DNA of 64,000 nt from Massilibacteroides sp. (GTDB lineage Bacteria > Bacteroidota > Bacteroidia > Bacteroidales > Tannerellaceae), in assembly GCA_028708075.1 (NCBI GenBank), contig JAQVZS010000012.1:1-64000 (forward strand). The letters are read 5' to 3'. The notes under the pieces were generated by a model. The model was not told where the DNA came from and made no database searches. It was given only the letters and a program-made list of their open reading frames with translations. The position numbers and the translations under genes are program-made. Shown here piece by piece: positions 63,820 through 64,000 of this stretch (position 1 is its first letter; the number at the start of each line of letters is the position of its first letter).

Positions 63820-64000
63820 ATGAAAAGAGATTTTTTTATATTGAGTATTTTTCTTTTACTTTTACTTTTTCCTCTGCTATTGAATGCACAGGAAAAACCG
63901 GAAAAATGGACGTTAAATGCTTGTTTGAACTACGCTCTGGAACACAATATCCAGGTAAAAAAAAGTATGGTAAACTTTTTATCCGGTAAAGAGGACTATC
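63820..64000 (+). CDS. TolC-family outer-membrane efflux protein, N-terminal part (cut by window end)
   Basis: An ORF open to the end of the window, 60 codons visible. It begins MKRDFFILSIFLLLLLF with a signal peptide ending LLNAQ (residue 24). WTLNACLNYALEHNIQVKK (about 30-48) follows, which is the opening signature of TolC/NodT-type outer-membrane channels in Bacteroidetes. It would be expected to be followed by an RND or ABC-type pump gene beyond the window. The overlapping ORF at 63804-63989 in another frame is a shadow. Confidence 0.8.
   Translation, partial: MKRDFFILSIFLLLLLFPLLLNAQEKPEKWTLNACLNYALEHNIQVKKSMVNFLSGKEDY

Noticed and set aside
63804..63989. Plus-strand ORF of 61 codons near the window end
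   Set aside because: It overlaps in another frame the TolC-like ORF, which has a signal peptide and family signature; this frame has neither.

Overview
The window comes from a Bacteroidales genome. Promoter-like sites fit the Bacteroidetes pattern (TTTG, about 19-21 bases, then TAnnTTTG) and Shine-Dalgarno sequences are weak. SecD and SecF are fused, fumarate reductase has a diheme-type cytochrome b subunit, outer-membrane proteins have carboxypeptidase-regulatory N-terminal domains, and one secreted protease ends in a type IX secretion (T9SS) sorting domain. The T9SS signal, together with the gene content, points to a Tannerella/Parabacteroides/Porphyromonas/Dysgonomonas-like lineage; I cannot name the genus. 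No tRNA, rRNA, CRISPR array or insertion sequence was seen.

Layout. 1-9,470 is housekeeping: frr, rsgA, a dNTPase, a sirtuin, an M16 protease, bipA and rpsO. 9,600-17,150 is mixed: an outer-membrane barrel protein, an HU-like protein, two overlapping rhomboid proteases, a membrane-anchored endonuclease/exonuclease/phosphatase protein and two coupled DUF4468-like exported proteins. 17,300-29,930 holds secDF, class I fumarase, a T9SS-exported trypsin-like protease, an abundant-type OmpA/TPR lipoprotein and the frdCAB operon. Fumarase and FrdCAB together form the reductive branch that makes succinate.

30,050-46,217 is an AT-rich glycan biosynthesis island. It carries a Wzx flippase, a UDP-sugar dehydrogenase, a GT2, then a continuous legionaminic acid operon (legB-legC-legH-legI-legG-ptmE-legF, mostly joined by 4-base ATGA overlaps). 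The operon runs directly into a Rossmann-type protein that I propose as the nonulosonic acid transferase, an FkbM methyltransferase, a second methyltransferase, a cytoplasmic five-bladed-propeller protein, a GT4 and a GT2. No Wzy polymerase, initiating phosphoglycosyltransferase or ligase is present, so the island probably finishes a short glycan (protein O-glycan or similar surface glycan) started elsewhere. The island fades into yfhO, whose first ~800 bases are AT-rich and whose remainder matches the backbone composition.

48,770-64,000 is backbone again: a palindromic array of 22-base repeats between converging genes, a two-component system whose NtrC-like regulator has lost its ATPase core, a divergent MacB/FtsX-like permease, a GT2/methyltransferase pair, ahcY, an acyl-CoA synthetase with an XRE-cupin regulator, a U32 peptidase, a thioesterase, dprA, a LytTR regulator with a LiaF-like membrane partner, and the first 60 codons of a TolC-type efflux protein cut by the window edge.

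The best candidates for new biology are the putative legionaminic acid transferase and propeller protein inside the leg operon, two long perfect hairpins with 3-base loops inside coding sequences of that same island, the 22-base repeat palindrome, and the ATPase-less response regulator.
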